From contig NZ_RKHJ01000001.1 in NCBI RefSeq assembly GCF_003752465.1, positions 2,728,001 through 2,792,000 of the forward strand: a DNA stretch of 64,000 bases, read 5' to 3'. The position numbers and the translations under genes were made by a program. Below the pieces are notes generated by a model that was not told the origin of the DNA, did not search any database, and was given only the letters and a program-made list of their open reading frames with translations. This DNA is from Agrococcus jenensis. Lineage in GTDB: Bacteria > Actinomycetota > Actinomycetes > Actinomycetales > Microbacteriaceae. Below, in pieces: positions 10,776 to 22,125 of the stretch. Position 1 is the stretch's first letter, and each line of letters opens with the position of its first letter.

Positions 10776-13313
10776 TCAGCTGCGCGGGTAGGCCACCAGG
10801 CCGAGCTCCGCGTCGGAGGCGAGCATCGGGTGGCGCGGCACGACGCGCACCGTGTAGCCGAACGTGCCGGCGCGCTCGAGGCCGATCGCCGACTCGAAGC
10901 GGTGGTTGCCGTCCTCGGCGCCCGCATCGGCGAGCGGGAAGCGGCGCGCGTGGCGCAGCTCGCCCTCCTCGGTGACGGTGCCGGCGACGACCTCGACGGC
11001 GACGTCCGAGGGCTGCAGCGAGCCCAGCGCGACGAACGCCCGCACCGTCACGGCGTCGCCGATGATCGGCGGCACGTCGACGCCCTCGACCTCGACGTGG
11101 TGCACCTGCACGCCGCCGAACGCGTCGCGCATCCGCGCGGTCCACTCGGCGAAGTCGCGCGCGGCGCTCGCACCGTCTGCGGCGGCCGCAGCGGCAGCCT
11201 TCGCGGCGGGCGTGTAGAGGCGCCCGACGTACTCGGCGAGCATCCGCTCGGCCGACAGCTCGGGGCTGAGGGTCGCGAGCGTGTGCCGGATCGAGGCGAT
11301 CCAGGCGGTCGGCAGGCCTCGCTCGTCGCGGTCGTAGAAGCGCGGCGCCACCTGGTGCTCGATGAGGTCGTAGAGCGCGTTCGCCTCGAACGCGTCGCGC
11401 TCGGCGGCGTCCATCTGCTCGTGCGCCGACGGGATCGCCCAGCCGTTCTTGCCGTCGAAGTACTCCTCCCACCAGCCGTCGAGGATCGACAGGTTGAGCG
11501 AGCCGTTGAGCGCTGCCTTCATGCCGCTCGTGCCGCACGCCTCGAGCGGGCGCAGCGGGTTGTTGAGCCACACGTCGCAGCCGGGGTAGAGCGACTTCGC
11601 CATCGAGATGTCGTAGTTCTCGAGGAACACGATGCGGCCGCGCACGTCCGGCTCCTGCGTGAAGCGCACGAGCTCCTGGATGAGCGCCTTGCCCATCTCG
11701 TCGGCGGGGTGCGACTTGCCGGCGATGACGAGCTGCACGGGGCGCTCGGCGTTCGTGAGGATCGAGCGCAGGCGGTCGCGGTCGTGGAGCATGAGCGTGA
11801 GCCGCTTGTAGGTCGGCACGCGCCGGGCGAAGCCGATCGTCAGCACGTCGGGGTCGAGCATGGTGTCGACCCACGACGGGACGACGCCGTCGTTGCGCTC
11901 GTGCTTGACGCGGGTGCGGTCGCGCGCCTCCTCGACGAGGTGCTCGCGCATCTCGCGGCGGACGCCCCAGAGCGTCTCGTCGGTGATCGCCTCCGACGCC
12001 CAGTCGCAGCGCGCCGTGTCGAGCGTGCCGAGCTCGCGCTCGGCGAGGTGCTTGAGGATCGGCGACGTCCAGGTCGGCGCGTGCACGCCGTTCGTCACCG
12101 AGGTGATCGGCACGTCCTGCACGTCGAAGCCGGGCCAGCGGTCCTGGAACATCTGCCGCGAGACCTTGCCGTGCAGCTTCGAGACGCCGTTCGCGCGCTG
12201 CGCGATCGAGAAGCCGAGCTGCGCCATGTTGAAGATCGTCGGGTCGGACTCGCGGCCGAGCGCGAGCACGCGCTCGACGTCGACGCCCGGCACGAGCTCG
12301 CGCGTGAGGTGGCGGCGCACGAGCTCGACGTCGAAGCGGTCGATGCCCGCGGGCACCGGCGTGTGCGTCGTGAAGACCGTGCCGGCGCGCACGAGCTGCA
12401 GGGCGGCGTCGAACGAGAGCCCGGTGGCCGTGAGCTGCGAGATGCGCTCGATGCCGAGGAACCCGGCGTGGCCCTCGTTGGAGTGGAAGACGGCCGGGAC
12501 CGGCGCGCCGGTGAGCTCGCTGTAGACGGCGAGCGCGCGGACGCCGCCGATGCCGAGCAGCAGCTCCTGCTGCAGGCGCAGCTCGCCGCCGCCGCCGTAG
12601 AGGCGCTCGGCGACGCTGCGGAGGTCGGGGTCGTTCTCGTGGATGTTCGTGTCGAGCAGCAGCAGCGGCACGCGGCCGATCGTCGCGACCCAGATGCGCG
12701 CGTGCAGCGTGCGGTGCCCGGGCAGCGCGAGCGCCACCGTGGCGTGGCGGCCGTCCGGGTTGCGGAGGATCGTCAGCGGCAGGCCGTCCGGGTCGAGCAC
12801 CGGGTACGACTCCTGCTGCCAGCCCTCGCGCGAGATCGCCTGCTTGAAGTAGCCGGACTGGTAGAAGAGGCCGACGCCGACGATCGGCACGCCCAGGTCG
12901 CTCGCCGCCTTGAGGTGGTCGCCGGCGAGGATGCCGAGGCCGCCCGAGTACTGCGGCAGTGCGCTCGTGATGCCGAACTCCGGCGAGAAGTAGGCGATCG
13001 ACTCGGGGGCATCGTCGAGCGACTGGTACCAGCGAGCCTGCGACAGGTAGTCGTCGAGGTCGTCGGCGAGCGCGTCGACGCGCGCGACGAAGTCGTCGTC
13101 CTCGGCGAGCTGGTGCAGGCGCTCGGGGCCGACCCATCCCAGCAGCTGGACCGGATCGTGGCCGGTGGCGCGCCACCCGTCGAGGGATATCTCGCGGAAC
13201 AGCTCGCGAGTCGGCTCGTGCCACGACCACCGCAGGTTGGAGGCGAGCGCCTCGAGCCTGCCGAGGCGCGCGGGAAGGGAGGTGCGGACGGTGAACTTGC
13301 GGATCGCTCTCAC
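10776..13313 (-). CDS. glgP: Alpha-glucan phosphorylase (GT35)
   Basis: The 845-residue protein belongs to the shorter actinobacterial/archaeal type of alpha-glucan phosphorylase, which releases glucose-1-phosphate from glycogen or maltodextrin. It opens with the family-typical RKFTVRTSLPARL and NLRWSWHEPTRELF. YFSPEFGI, HSNEGHAGFL and TVFTTHTPVPAG follow, and the PLP-binding lysine is in EACGTSGMKAALNGS (about residue 605-620). The GTG start agrees with homologues and has TAGGCT eight bases before it; an upstream in-frame extension of seven codons would read through that box. It is divergent from glgE and convergent with glgX. Confidence 0.95.
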   Translation of the reverse strand: MRAIRKFTVRTSLPARLGRLEALASNLRWSWHEPTRELFREISLDGWRATGHDPVQLLGWVGPERLHQLAEDDDFVARVDALADDLDDYLSQARWYQSLDDAPESIAYFSPEFGITSALPQYSGGLGILAGDHLKAASDLGVPIVGVGLFYQSGYFKQAISREGWQQESYPVLDPDGLPLTILRNPDGRHATVALALPGHRTLHARIWVATIGRVPLLLLDTNIHENDPDLRSVAERLYGGGGELRLQQELLLGIGGVRALAVYSELTGAPVPAVFHSNEGHAGFLGIERISQLTATGLSFDAALQLVRAGTVFTTHTPVPAGIDRFDVELVRRHLTRELVPGVDVERVLALGRESDPTIFNMAQLGFSIAQRANGVSKLHGKVSRQMFQDRWPGFDVQDVPITSVTNGVHAPTWTSPILKHLAERELGTLDTARCDWASEAITDETLWGVRREMREHLVEEARDRTRVKHERNDGVVPSWVDTMLDPDVLTIGFARRVPTYKRLTLMLHDRDRLRSILTNAERPVQLVIAGKSHPADEMGKALIQELVRFTQEPDVRGRIVFLENYDISMAKSLYPGCDVWLNNPLRPLEACGTSGMKAALNGSLNLSILDGWWEEYFDGKNGWAIPSAHEQMDAAERDAFEANALYDLIEHQVAPRFYDRDERGLPTAWIASIRHTLATLSPELSAERMLAEYVGRLYTPAAKAAAAAAADGASAARDFAEWTARMRDAFGGVQVHHVEVEGVDVPPIIGDAVTVRAFVALGSLQPSDVAVEVVAGTVTEEGELRHARRFPLADAGAEDGNHRFESAIGLERAGTFGYTVRVVPRHPMLASDAELGLVAYPRS

Positions 13314-13321
13314 GAGGACAG

Positions 13322-13365
13322 AGCCTAGGGGCATCCTCCCCGCTCGCAGGCAGGCTCGCTACGTT
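13322..13365. promoter_or_regulatory. Divergent leaderless promoters of glgP and glgE
   Basis: The minus-strand box TAGGCT (13322-13327) ends eight bases before the glgP GTG, and the plus-strand box TACGTT (13360-13365) ends six bases before the glgE GTG. No ribosome-binding site is seen in front of either gene. Confidence 0.5.
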
Positions 13366-13371
13366 AGTGCC

Positions 13372-15386
13372 GTGCCGAAGCAGACCAATGCCCAGCAGAT
13401 GGATGTCCTGACGCCCCGGATCCCGGTGCTCGACCTCGCGCCGCAGGTGCCGGGAAACCGGTTCCCCGCGAAGGCGGTGGTGGGCGACGCGGTGCCGTTC
13501 CAGGCCGTCGCCTTCCGGGAGGGGCACGACCGCATCGGCGTGACCCTCGTGCTCCGCTCCCCCTCCGGGGCGCAGCAGCGCGTGCCCATGGAGCCGCTCC
13601 TCGACGGCTTCGACACCTACCGCGCGCTCGCCCAGGTCGACGAGCAGGGCATGTGGTCCTGGTTCGTCGAGGCCTGGTCCGACGAGTGGGCGACGTGGCA
13701 CCACAACGCCGAGATCAAGATCGCCGCGGGCATCGACGTCGAGCTCATGGCGACGATGGGCGCCGACCTGCTCGAGCGCGCCGCCGCGCAGGCGCAGGCC
13801 GCGGACGCCTCGGCGCTCACGAGTGCCGCTCAGCGGATGCGCCGCACCGAGACCGCGCCGCTCCAGCGCTGGGCCGAGGTCAACGACCCCGCCGTGCTCG
13901 CCGCGGTCGACCGCAACCGGCCGCGCTCGCTCGTCAGCGCATCCGAGACGCTGCAGCTGCGCGTCGAGCGCGCGCGGGCCGCCGTCGGCGCCTGGTACGA
14001 GTTCTTCCCCCGCTCGGAGGGCGCCGAGCAGCGCGAGGACGGCAGCTGGGCCTCCGGCACGCTGACGACCGCTGCCGAGCGCCTGCCCGCCGTCAAGGCG
14101 ATGGGCTTCGACGTGCTCTACCTGCCGCCGGTGCACCCGATCGGCGAGATCAACCGCAAGGGACCGAACAACACGCTCACGCCCCAGCCGGGCGACCCGG
14201 GCAGCCCGTGGGCGATCGGCTCGAAGGCGGGCGGCCACGACACGATCCACCCCGATCTCGGCACGATCGCCGACTTCCGCGCGTTCGTGCAGCGCGCCGA
14301 GGCCGAGGGCCTCGAGGTCGCGATGGACCTCGCGCTGCAAGCCGCGCCCGACCATCCCTGGGTCGCCGAGCACCCGGAGTGGTTCACGACCCTCCCGGAC
14401 GGCTCGATCGCGTTCGCCGAGAACCCGCCGAAGAAGTACCAGGACATCTACCCGATCAACTTCGACCTCGACCCCGAGGGGATCCTGGCGGAGGTGCTGC
14501 GCATCCTCGAGCAGTGGATCGACTGCGGCGTCGAGATCTTCCGCGTCGACAACCCCCACACGAAGCCGCTGTGGTTCTGGGAGCGGCTCATCCGCGACGT
14601 GAACGCGGCGCACCCCGACGTCGTCTTCCTCGCCGAGGCGTTCACCCGCCCCGCGATGATGCAGGCGCTCGGCAAGGTCGGGTTCCAGCAGTCGTACACC
14701 TACTTCGCCTGGCGCAACACGAAGGCCGAGCTCGAGGAGTACCTGCGCGAGGTCACCGGTCCGCAGGCGGCGTGGTTCAAGCCCGCCTTCTGGGTCAACA
14801 CCCCCGACATCCTCACCGAGTACCTGCAGTTCGGCGGCGTGCCGGCGTTCAAGGTGCGCGCGGCGATCGCGGCGACCGCCGTGCCCACGTGGGGCATGTA
14901 CGCCGGCTACGAGCTGATCGAGGACGTCGCGCGGCCGGGCGCCGAGGAGGCGAACGACAACGAGAAGTTCCAGTACCGGCCGCGCGACTGGGAGCAGGCT
15001 GCGCGCAACGGCACGACGATCGCGCCCTACATCACGCGCCTCAACGAGATCCGCGCCCAGCACCCCGCCGTGCAGCAGCTGTGGGCGCTCGACGTGCACT
15101 GGTCGGACGACGACGCGATCCTCGTCTACTCGAAGCACCTCGAGGCCCGCTTCACCGCGTCGGGCGAGGACGACACGATCATCGTGGTCGCGAACGTCGA
15201 CCCGCACTCGGCTCGGCAGACGACCGTGCACCTCGACCTGACGAAGCTGGGCCTGCGCCCCGGCGAGTCGTTCGAGGCGCACGACCTCATCACGGGCGAG
15301 ACCTGGACGTGGAGCGACCACAACTTCGTGCGGCTCGACGCCTTCGTCGAGCCGGCTCACGTGCTGCACGTGCGACGATCGGTCGC

Positions 15387-15390
<4 letters not shown>
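13372..15390 (+). CDS. glgE: Alpha-1,4-glucan:maltose-1-phosphate maltosyltransferase GlgE
   Basis: GlgE (672 residues, GH13_3) transfers maltose from alpha-maltose-1-phosphate to the non-reducing end of an alpha-1,4-glucan. An N-terminal beta domain and an inserted helical segment (residues ~130-190) precede the barrel. The nucleophile is in FRVDNPHTKP (about D393) and the acid/base in FLAEAFTRP (about E422), close to the numbering known for Streptomyces GlgE. HPIGEINRKG and YPINFDLD are further family marks. The GTG has a -10 box six bases away; an ATG nine codons later is the alternative. The stop overlaps the glgB start (ATGA). The maltose-1-phosphate-making genes (treS/pep2 or glgM) are not in the window. 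Confidence 0.95.
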
Positions 15391-17582
<2,192 letters not shown>

Positions 17583-17599
17583 CAGGCGCCCTCGCGTGC

Positions 17600-17629
17600 G
17601 TGGCGCCGCCCGGGCTCGGGCGGCGCCAC
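17600..17629. terminator. Strong hairpin downstream of glgB
   Basis: Two 13-base arms (GTGGCGCCGCCCG and its exact complement) enclose the loop GGCT. There is no T-run, as is common in actinobacterial terminators. A 12-bp perfect palindrome, CTCGCATGCGAG, follows at once (17629-17640) and leads into the 20-bp array. Confidence 0.65.
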
Positions 17630-17640
17630 TCGCATGCGAG

Positions 17641-17900
17641 CGGTCACCCCCACGCCCGAGCGGTCACCCCCACGCGCGAGCGGTCACTCCCACGCCCGAG
17701 CGGTCACTCCCACGCCCGAGCGGTCACTCCCACGCCCGAGCGGTCACTCCCACGCCCGGACCGACGAACGCATCCCGTGCTCGCGGCTGACCTGCGGAAC
17801 TGACCGGTCATCTGCGGACCTGACCACCCACGCTCCAGACTGACCACTCACGGACCGGACTGACCACTCACTCGCCGGATCGACCACGCTCCCGTGCGAG
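17641..17900. repeat. 20-bp tandem repeat array in a gene-free interval
   Basis: Six adjacent units of CGGTCACTCCCACGCCCGAG occupy 17641-17760; three are exact and the others carry one or two changes. Two poorly matching 20-mers follow, then from 17801 to 17900 five units of a related type (TGACCACTCACGGACCGGAC and variants) in exactly the same 20-base register. The interval 17583-18012 holds no credible gene: frames are open across the array only because the unit lacks stops, and 20 is not a multiple of three. It lies between the convergent glgB and thioredoxin-like genes. Function is unknown. Confidence 0.85.
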
Positions 17901-17973
17901 CGACCGTGCACCTTCCCGGACGGCCTCTCGGCCGCTGCACGCGCCCGCGGGCGACCACCTCGACGCCACAGCG

Positions 17974-18013
17974 GGCCGGGCGCCGGCGGCGCGTGCGGCC
18001 GGGCGCCGGCGGC
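17974..18013. repeat. 17-bp GC direct repeat at the 3' end of the thioredoxin-TPR gene
   Basis: GGCCGGGCGCCGGCGGC occurs at 17974-17990 and again at 17997-18013, the second copy touching the stop codon of the thioredoxin-like gene. GGCGCC and GCCGGC inside each copy can fold back, so the pair may act as a termination region. Confidence 0.55.
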
Positions 18014-18939
18014 TAGTACAGCAGCGTGGTGAGGCGGCGGCGGGCCGCGTGCACGCGCGGGTCGTCGAGTCCGACGATCTCGAAGTAGTCGAGCAGCCGC
18101 AGCCGCACGTCCTGCTTCTCGTCGCCGACGAGCGTCGCCATGAGGTCGAGCAGGCGCAGGAACGCGTCCTCGACGTGGCCGCCCGAGAGGTCGAGGTCGG
18201 CGGCGAGCAGCTGCGCCTCGGTGTCCCGAGGCTGCGCGGCGGCCGCGGACCGGATGTCGTCGGCGGAGCGGTCGCGCAGCCGCGCGAGCAGGCGCACCTG
18301 CGCGAGGCCGGCGATCGCGTCGGTGTCGCGCGGGTTCTGCGCGATGGCCTTCTCGAACGCGGCGATCGCCGTGTCGAGGTCGCCGGCGTCGATCGCGTCG
18401 TACGCCTCCTGGTGCAGCGGCGGCAGGGGCTCGGGCTCCGGCTCTGCGTCCGCGGGCGCGTCGCCCACCGGCACGCGGCCGGTGATGCCCTGCTGCTCGG
18501 CGAACGCGAGCACCTGCTCGAGGACGTCCTTGACCTGGTCCTCCGGCAGCGCACCGGTGAACAGCGGCGCAGGCCGTCCGCCGATGACGGCGGCGACGGT
18601 CGGGATCGACTGCGCGTTGAACGCCTGCACGAGCTGCGGGTTCTGGTCGGCGTCGACCTTCGCGAGCACGAGCCGGCCGCCGTAGCCCTCGACGAGGCGC
18701 TCGAGCACCGGCGAGAGCTGCTTGCACGGCCCGCACCACTCGGCCCAGATGTCGATGATCACGGGCACGCTGCTCGACAGCTCGACGATCTGGCCGAAGT
18801 CGGCGTCGCCGATGTCGACGATCACGCCGGGCGCACCGCCCTGGGCGCGCTCGGGCGCCGGCGGCTGGTCCCGCCGAGCGGCGAGCGCCGAGAGGTCGAT
18901 GGCCCCACCCATGGATGCCGGAAGCTGCGTATCGGTCAC
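18013..18939 (-). CDS. Thioredoxin-fold protein with TPR region (CnoX/YbbN-like)
   Basis: A 308-residue cytoplasmic protein. A thioredoxin domain occupies about residues 30-140 with an intact WAEWCGPCK active site and the cis-proline stretch SIPTVAAV. A helical TPR-like C-terminal half follows (EAYDAIDAGDLDTAIAAFEKAI around 175-195). The arrangement is that of CnoX/YbbN chaperedoxins, which protect folding clients; E. coli YbbN lacks the second cysteine, whereas this one retains CGPC. The GTG overlaps the stop of the upstream membrane-protein gene by two bases (GTGA), so the two are coupled. Confidence 0.88.
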   Translation of the reverse strand: MTDTQLPASMGGAIDLSALAARRDQPPAPERAQGGAPGVIVDIGDADFGQIVELSSSVPVIIDIWAEWCGPCKQLSPVLERLVEGYGGRLVLAKVDADQNPQLVQAFNAQSIPTVAAVIGGRPAPLFTGALPEDQVKDVLEQVLAFAEQQGITGRVPVGDAPADAEPEPEPLPPLHQEAYDAIDAGDLDTAIAAFEKAIAQNPRDTDAIAGLAQVRLLARLRDRSADDIRSAAAAQPRDTEAQLLAADLDLSGGHVEDAFLRLLDLMATLVGDEKQDVRLRLLDYFEIVGLDDPRVHAARRRLTTLLY

Positions 18940-20876
18940 TGTCCCACCTCGTTCGCGTCGAGCAGCGCCTGGCTGTACCCGACGACCTGGATCTGCGTGC
19001 CCTCCGGTGCATCGGCCGGCGGCACGGCGAAGAGCACCTGGATCTGGTACGTCGTCTCGATGCCCGCGGTCGTCTCCTGGACGCCCGCGAGGCTGGCGGC
19101 GGCGCCGCTCGTCGAGATCTCGACGCCCTCCTCCTTCGGAGTGACGCGCACCGTCTCGTTGAACGACGTCGCGAGCAGCGCGCCGCCCTCGTTCGTCACC
19201 AGCATGAGCGGTGCGGGGGCGTCGCCCGCCGCCCCCCACTCGAGCACCGAGAGCGCGAACTCCGGCCGCTGGATGAGCTCGTCCTTCGCGGCGCGGCCGA
19301 GGTCGGCGCGCAGGGTGTCGCCGTCCTCGCGGAACCACGCGGCGAACTCGGAGGCGTCACCCCGCAGCAGCAGGTCGGCGTACGCGTCGGTGATCTCGGT
19401 CGGGCGGCGCTGCAGCAGCGGGGTGTCGCCCGGCAGGCTCGCGGCACCGATCGTGGGGCTCGCGACGGCGGGCAGCTGCACGCCGGACGCGAGCGTCGTC
19501 TGGTAGACGAGCCGGTAGTCGGCGCGGGCGTCGGCCTGCTCGAAGACGAGCGCCGACTGCGCGCGCGCCTCGTCCTGCCACGCGACGACCGCCATGACCG
19601 TGCGCGGCCAGACCTCGGTCTGCTGCGGCAGGATCAGCTGCACGTCGCCGTCCGGGATCCCCGGCAGCGGCTCGACCTCGCCGTTGAGGCCGCGCACCTC
19701 GTAGTTCGTGGTGCGGGCGTCGAGCACCGCACCGCCGACGCGGGTCGAGACCTGCTCCAGGTCGCGCGCCTCGTCGGCGGCAGCGGTCACCGTCCGCGTC
19801 TCCTCCAGCACGCGGTCGAACTGGTTCTCGGTGAGCGCGACCGGAGGCAGCGTGTCCTCGAGGCTCGTCGGCGTGGGCTCCTCGGTCGCCGCGGGCGTCG
19901 AGGGGCCGCTCGGCCAGTACTGCGGCCCGCAGCCCGTGAGCGCCACGACCGCGACGATCGGCAGCGCGATCATGCCGAAGCGGCGGCGGCCGGTCGGCGC
20001 GGCGGTGCGCTCGGCCGTGCCGCGCGACCGGTCCGTCGTCGCATCCGTCTGCGGCTCGTCCGTCGCGTCCGTGGCCGCCTGCGAGCTGTCGGGGGCGTCG
20101 ACGGCATCGGGGGCGATGACCGCGTCCGAGGCGCCTGTCGCGCCCGCGTCAGCCGTCGGCGCCTCGATCGCGCCCTGGGCGGGTCCGACCGCACCCCGCG
20201 GCGTGCCCTCCCGGGCGTCGCGCACGAGCGCACGGCGCTCCGCGCGGGTCAGCTCGCGGTGCGAGCGGCGCTGCGGACCGCGGCGCCGGCGGTGGCGGCG
20301 CAGCGCCAGCAGGAACAGCACGAGCGCCAGCGCGAGGAAGACGAGGCCCGCGGTGATGAGCGGCCCGAAGAGCGGGGTCTTGGCGTCGAAGGGCCACTCG
20401 ACCCGCACGTCGGCAGGTGCGGCGGTGCCGGGCTCACCGGCGATCGCGATCGAGTACCCGACCGGCAGGTCGATCGAGAAGCTGACCTCGCCCTCGCCGG
20501 CGTGCTCCTCGATCCACATGTCGCTGCCCGCGAGCTGCGGCACGGCGTCGCTGCTGCCCGACTGCTCCGTGAGCGTGAGCGCATCCGACTCGTCGATGCC
20601 CGCGACGGCGTGCGCCGTCTCGCCCACCCAGCCGAGCACGTCGTGCTCGCGGCCGACGACGGCGGTGATCGGCCCGTCGCCGGTGATGACGACGCTCTGC
20701 CTGCCGTCGTGCGCGTTCATGGTCGTGCCGGGGATCACGAGGATCTGCGAGTCGGTGGCGGTGTCGAGCTGCGAGACGATCGACTCCGGCGGAGCCCAGA
20801 TGGTGCGCTGTCCGATGCCGAGCCCGAGCAGCACGAGCGAGATCACGAGGCTCACGGCCGCGAGGATGTATCGCAC
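18936..20876 (-). CDS. Three-helix membrane protein with internal lipobox-like site
   Basis: I do not recognise this 646-residue protein. Helix 1 is residues ~4-22, followed by an outside domain to ~165, helix 2 at ~170-190, a very arginine-rich cytoplasmic segment (RRHRRRRGPQRR), and a long Ala/Asp/Thr-rich linker (~215-295). A third hydrophobic stretch at ~300-317 ends in VVALTGC, which fits a lipobox ([LVI]-x-[GAS]-C). The last ~310 residues form a large, probably exported domain. It looks like a membrane protein fused to a lipoprotein. The GTG start has AAGGACC upstream. It is coupled to the thioredoxin-TPR gene, hinting at a role in envelope protein quality control (inference). Confidence 0.7.
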   Translation of the reverse strand: MRYILAAVSLVISLVLLGLGIGQRTIWAPPESIVSQLDTATDSQILVIPGTTMNAHDGRQSVVITGDGPITAVVGREHDVLGWVGETAHAVAGIDESDALTLTEQSGSSDAVPQLAGSDMWIEEHAGEGEVSFSIDLPVGYSIAIAGEPGTAAPADVRVEWPFDAKTPLFGPLITAGLVFLALALVLFLLALRRHRRRRGPQRRSHRELTRAERRALVRDAREGTPRGAVGPAQGAIEAPTADAGATGASDAVIAPDAVDAPDSSQAATDATDEPQTDATTDRSRGTAERTAAPTGRRRFGMIALPIVAVVALTGCGPQYWPSGPSTPAATEEPTPTSLEDTLPPVALTENQFDRVLEETRTVTAAADEARDLEQVSTRVGGAVLDARTTNYEVRGLNGEVEPLPGIPDGDVQLILPQQTEVWPRTVMAVVAWQDEARAQSALVFEQADARADYRLVYQTTLASGVQLPAVASPTIGAASLPGDTPLLQRRPTEITDAYADLLLRGDASEFAAWFREDGDTLRADLGRAAKDELIQRPEFALSVLEWGAAGDAPAPLMLVTNEGGALLATSFNETVRVTPKEEGVEISTSGAAASLAGVQETTAGIETTYQIQVLFAVPPADAPEGTQIQVVGYSQALLDANEVGQ

Positions 20877-21028
20877 GAGTCAGAGGTCCTTTCACGCTCA
20901 CCGGCGGATCCGGCGGGCCGTCCGGGCAGGACGGCGCAGAGCGGGCAAGCCTCCAGGGTACCGGGAGGTCCTGAGCCTGCCAACCCCGGCCGCGGGCGGG
21001 GCGGCAGGGGCGCCCGTCGGCGCGACCC

Positions 21029-21034
21029 TAGGAT
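21029..21034 (+). promoter_or_regulatory. -10 box of the AI-2E-family permease gene
   Basis: TAGGAT ends seven bases before the GTG start, with no ribosome-binding site, predicting a leaderless message. Confidence 0.5.
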
Positions 21035-21041
21035 TGCCGAT

Positions 21042-22109
21042 GTGAAGATCCGCAACGGTTTCCTGCTCGGCCTCGTCGGTGGCCTCGGCGTGCTGCTCGC
21101 GCTCGCCATCGGCGTCGCGGTGCAGCAGATCAGCACCGTGCTCGTGTGGGCCTTCGCCGGCATCTTCCTCGCGCTCGGCGTCGAGCCGGTCATCCAGTTC
21201 TTCATCCGCCGCGGCGTGCCCCGATGGGCTGCGGTGCTCGTGATCTTCGCGCTGATCCTCGGCATCGCGGTCGGTGCGACCTGGCTCATCGTGCCGACGA
21301 TCGTCGCGCAGTTCGCGGTGCTCGTGCAGTCGATCGTCGCGGAGATCGAGGGCGGCGCATTCGAGAGCGTGCTCGAGTGGGTGCGCGAGACGTTCCCGCA
21401 GTTCGACGTCGACGGCTCGCTCCAGCAGCTGAGCGAGGCCCTGAGCGACTTCAACACCTGGTCGAGCCTGCCGCCCTGGGTCGCCGACATCGCCGCGGGC
21501 ATCGTCGGCGGTGCGGTGCAGGTCGTGTTCGCCATCGGCGGCCTGCTCATCGTGCTCGTGCTGATGCTCTACTTCACGGGCTCGATGCCCGCGCTGAAGT
21601 CGGGCATGTACCGGCTCGTGCCGGCGTCGTCGCGGCCCAAGTTCATCGAGATCGCCGAGCAGATCATGCGGTCGGTCGGCCGCTTCGTGCTCGGCCAGGG
21701 CGCGCTCGGCCTGCTCAACGGCGTGCTGTCGTTCATCGTGCTGTCGATCGTCGGCTCCGAGCTCGCGGGCGTCTACGCGGTGATCGCGCTCATCGCCTCC
21801 ACGATCCCGCTCGTCGGCACGATCTCGGCCTCGGTGGTCATCTCGCTGCTCGTGCTGCTGCTCGACGGGCCCCAGACCGCGCTGCCCGTGGCCATCTGGT
21901 ACCTCATCTACATGCAGCTCGAGGCCTACGTCATCAGCCCGCAGATCATGAACCGCGCGGTCAAGGTGCCGGGCGTCGTCGTCGTGCTGGCCGCCCTCAT
22001 CGGCGGCACGCTGCTCGGCATCCTGGGCGCGCTCGTCGCGATCCCGATCGCGGCGGCGATCCAGCTGATCCTGAAGGAAGTCGTCATCCCCCGGCAGGAC
22101 TCGAAGTAG
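21042..22109 (+). CDS. AI-2E family transporter (PerM/TqsA-like permease)
   Basis: A 355-residue polytopic membrane protein of the autoinducer-2 exporter (UPF0118) family. The N-terminus has two helices with an FAGIFLALGVEPV motif, then a third helix and a soluble loop (residues ~95-145). The conserved C-terminal half holds GQGALGLLNGVLSFI, PLVGTISASVV, QLEAYVISPQIMNRAVKVPG and a final helix. Members include transporters of AI-2 and sodium-proton antiporters, so the substrate cannot be named here. The GTG start is supported by the -10 box seven bases upstream. It is convergent with the hydrolase gene. Confidence 0.9.
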   Translation: MKIRNGFLLGLVGGLGVLLALAIGVAVQQISTVLVWAFAGIFLALGVEPVIQFFIRRGVPRWAAVLVIFALILGIAVGATWLIVPTIVAQFAVLVQSIVAEIEGGAFESVLEWVRETFPQFDVDGSLQQLSEALSDFNTWSSLPPWVADIAAGIVGGAVQVVFAIGGLLIVLVLMLYFTGSMPALKSGMYRLVPASSRPKFIEIAEQIMRSVGRFVLGQGALGLLNGVLSFIVLSIVGSELAGVYAVIALIASTIPLVGTISASVVISLLVLLLDGPQTALPVAIWYLIYMQLEAYVISPQIMNRAVKVPGVVVVLAALIGGTLLGILGALVAIPIAAAIQLILKEVVIPRQDSK

Positions 22110-22125
22110 CCCAGCCGGCGCGACC

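Noticed and set aside
17634..17843. Repeat protein encoded by the 20-bp array
   Set aside because: Plus-strand frames are open only because the unit lacks stops; the 20-residue repeat is a by-product of a 20-base period, and there is no ribosome-binding site or leaderless start.
17641..17900. CRISPR array
   Set aside because: Units abut each other with no unique spacers, and no cas genes are nearby.
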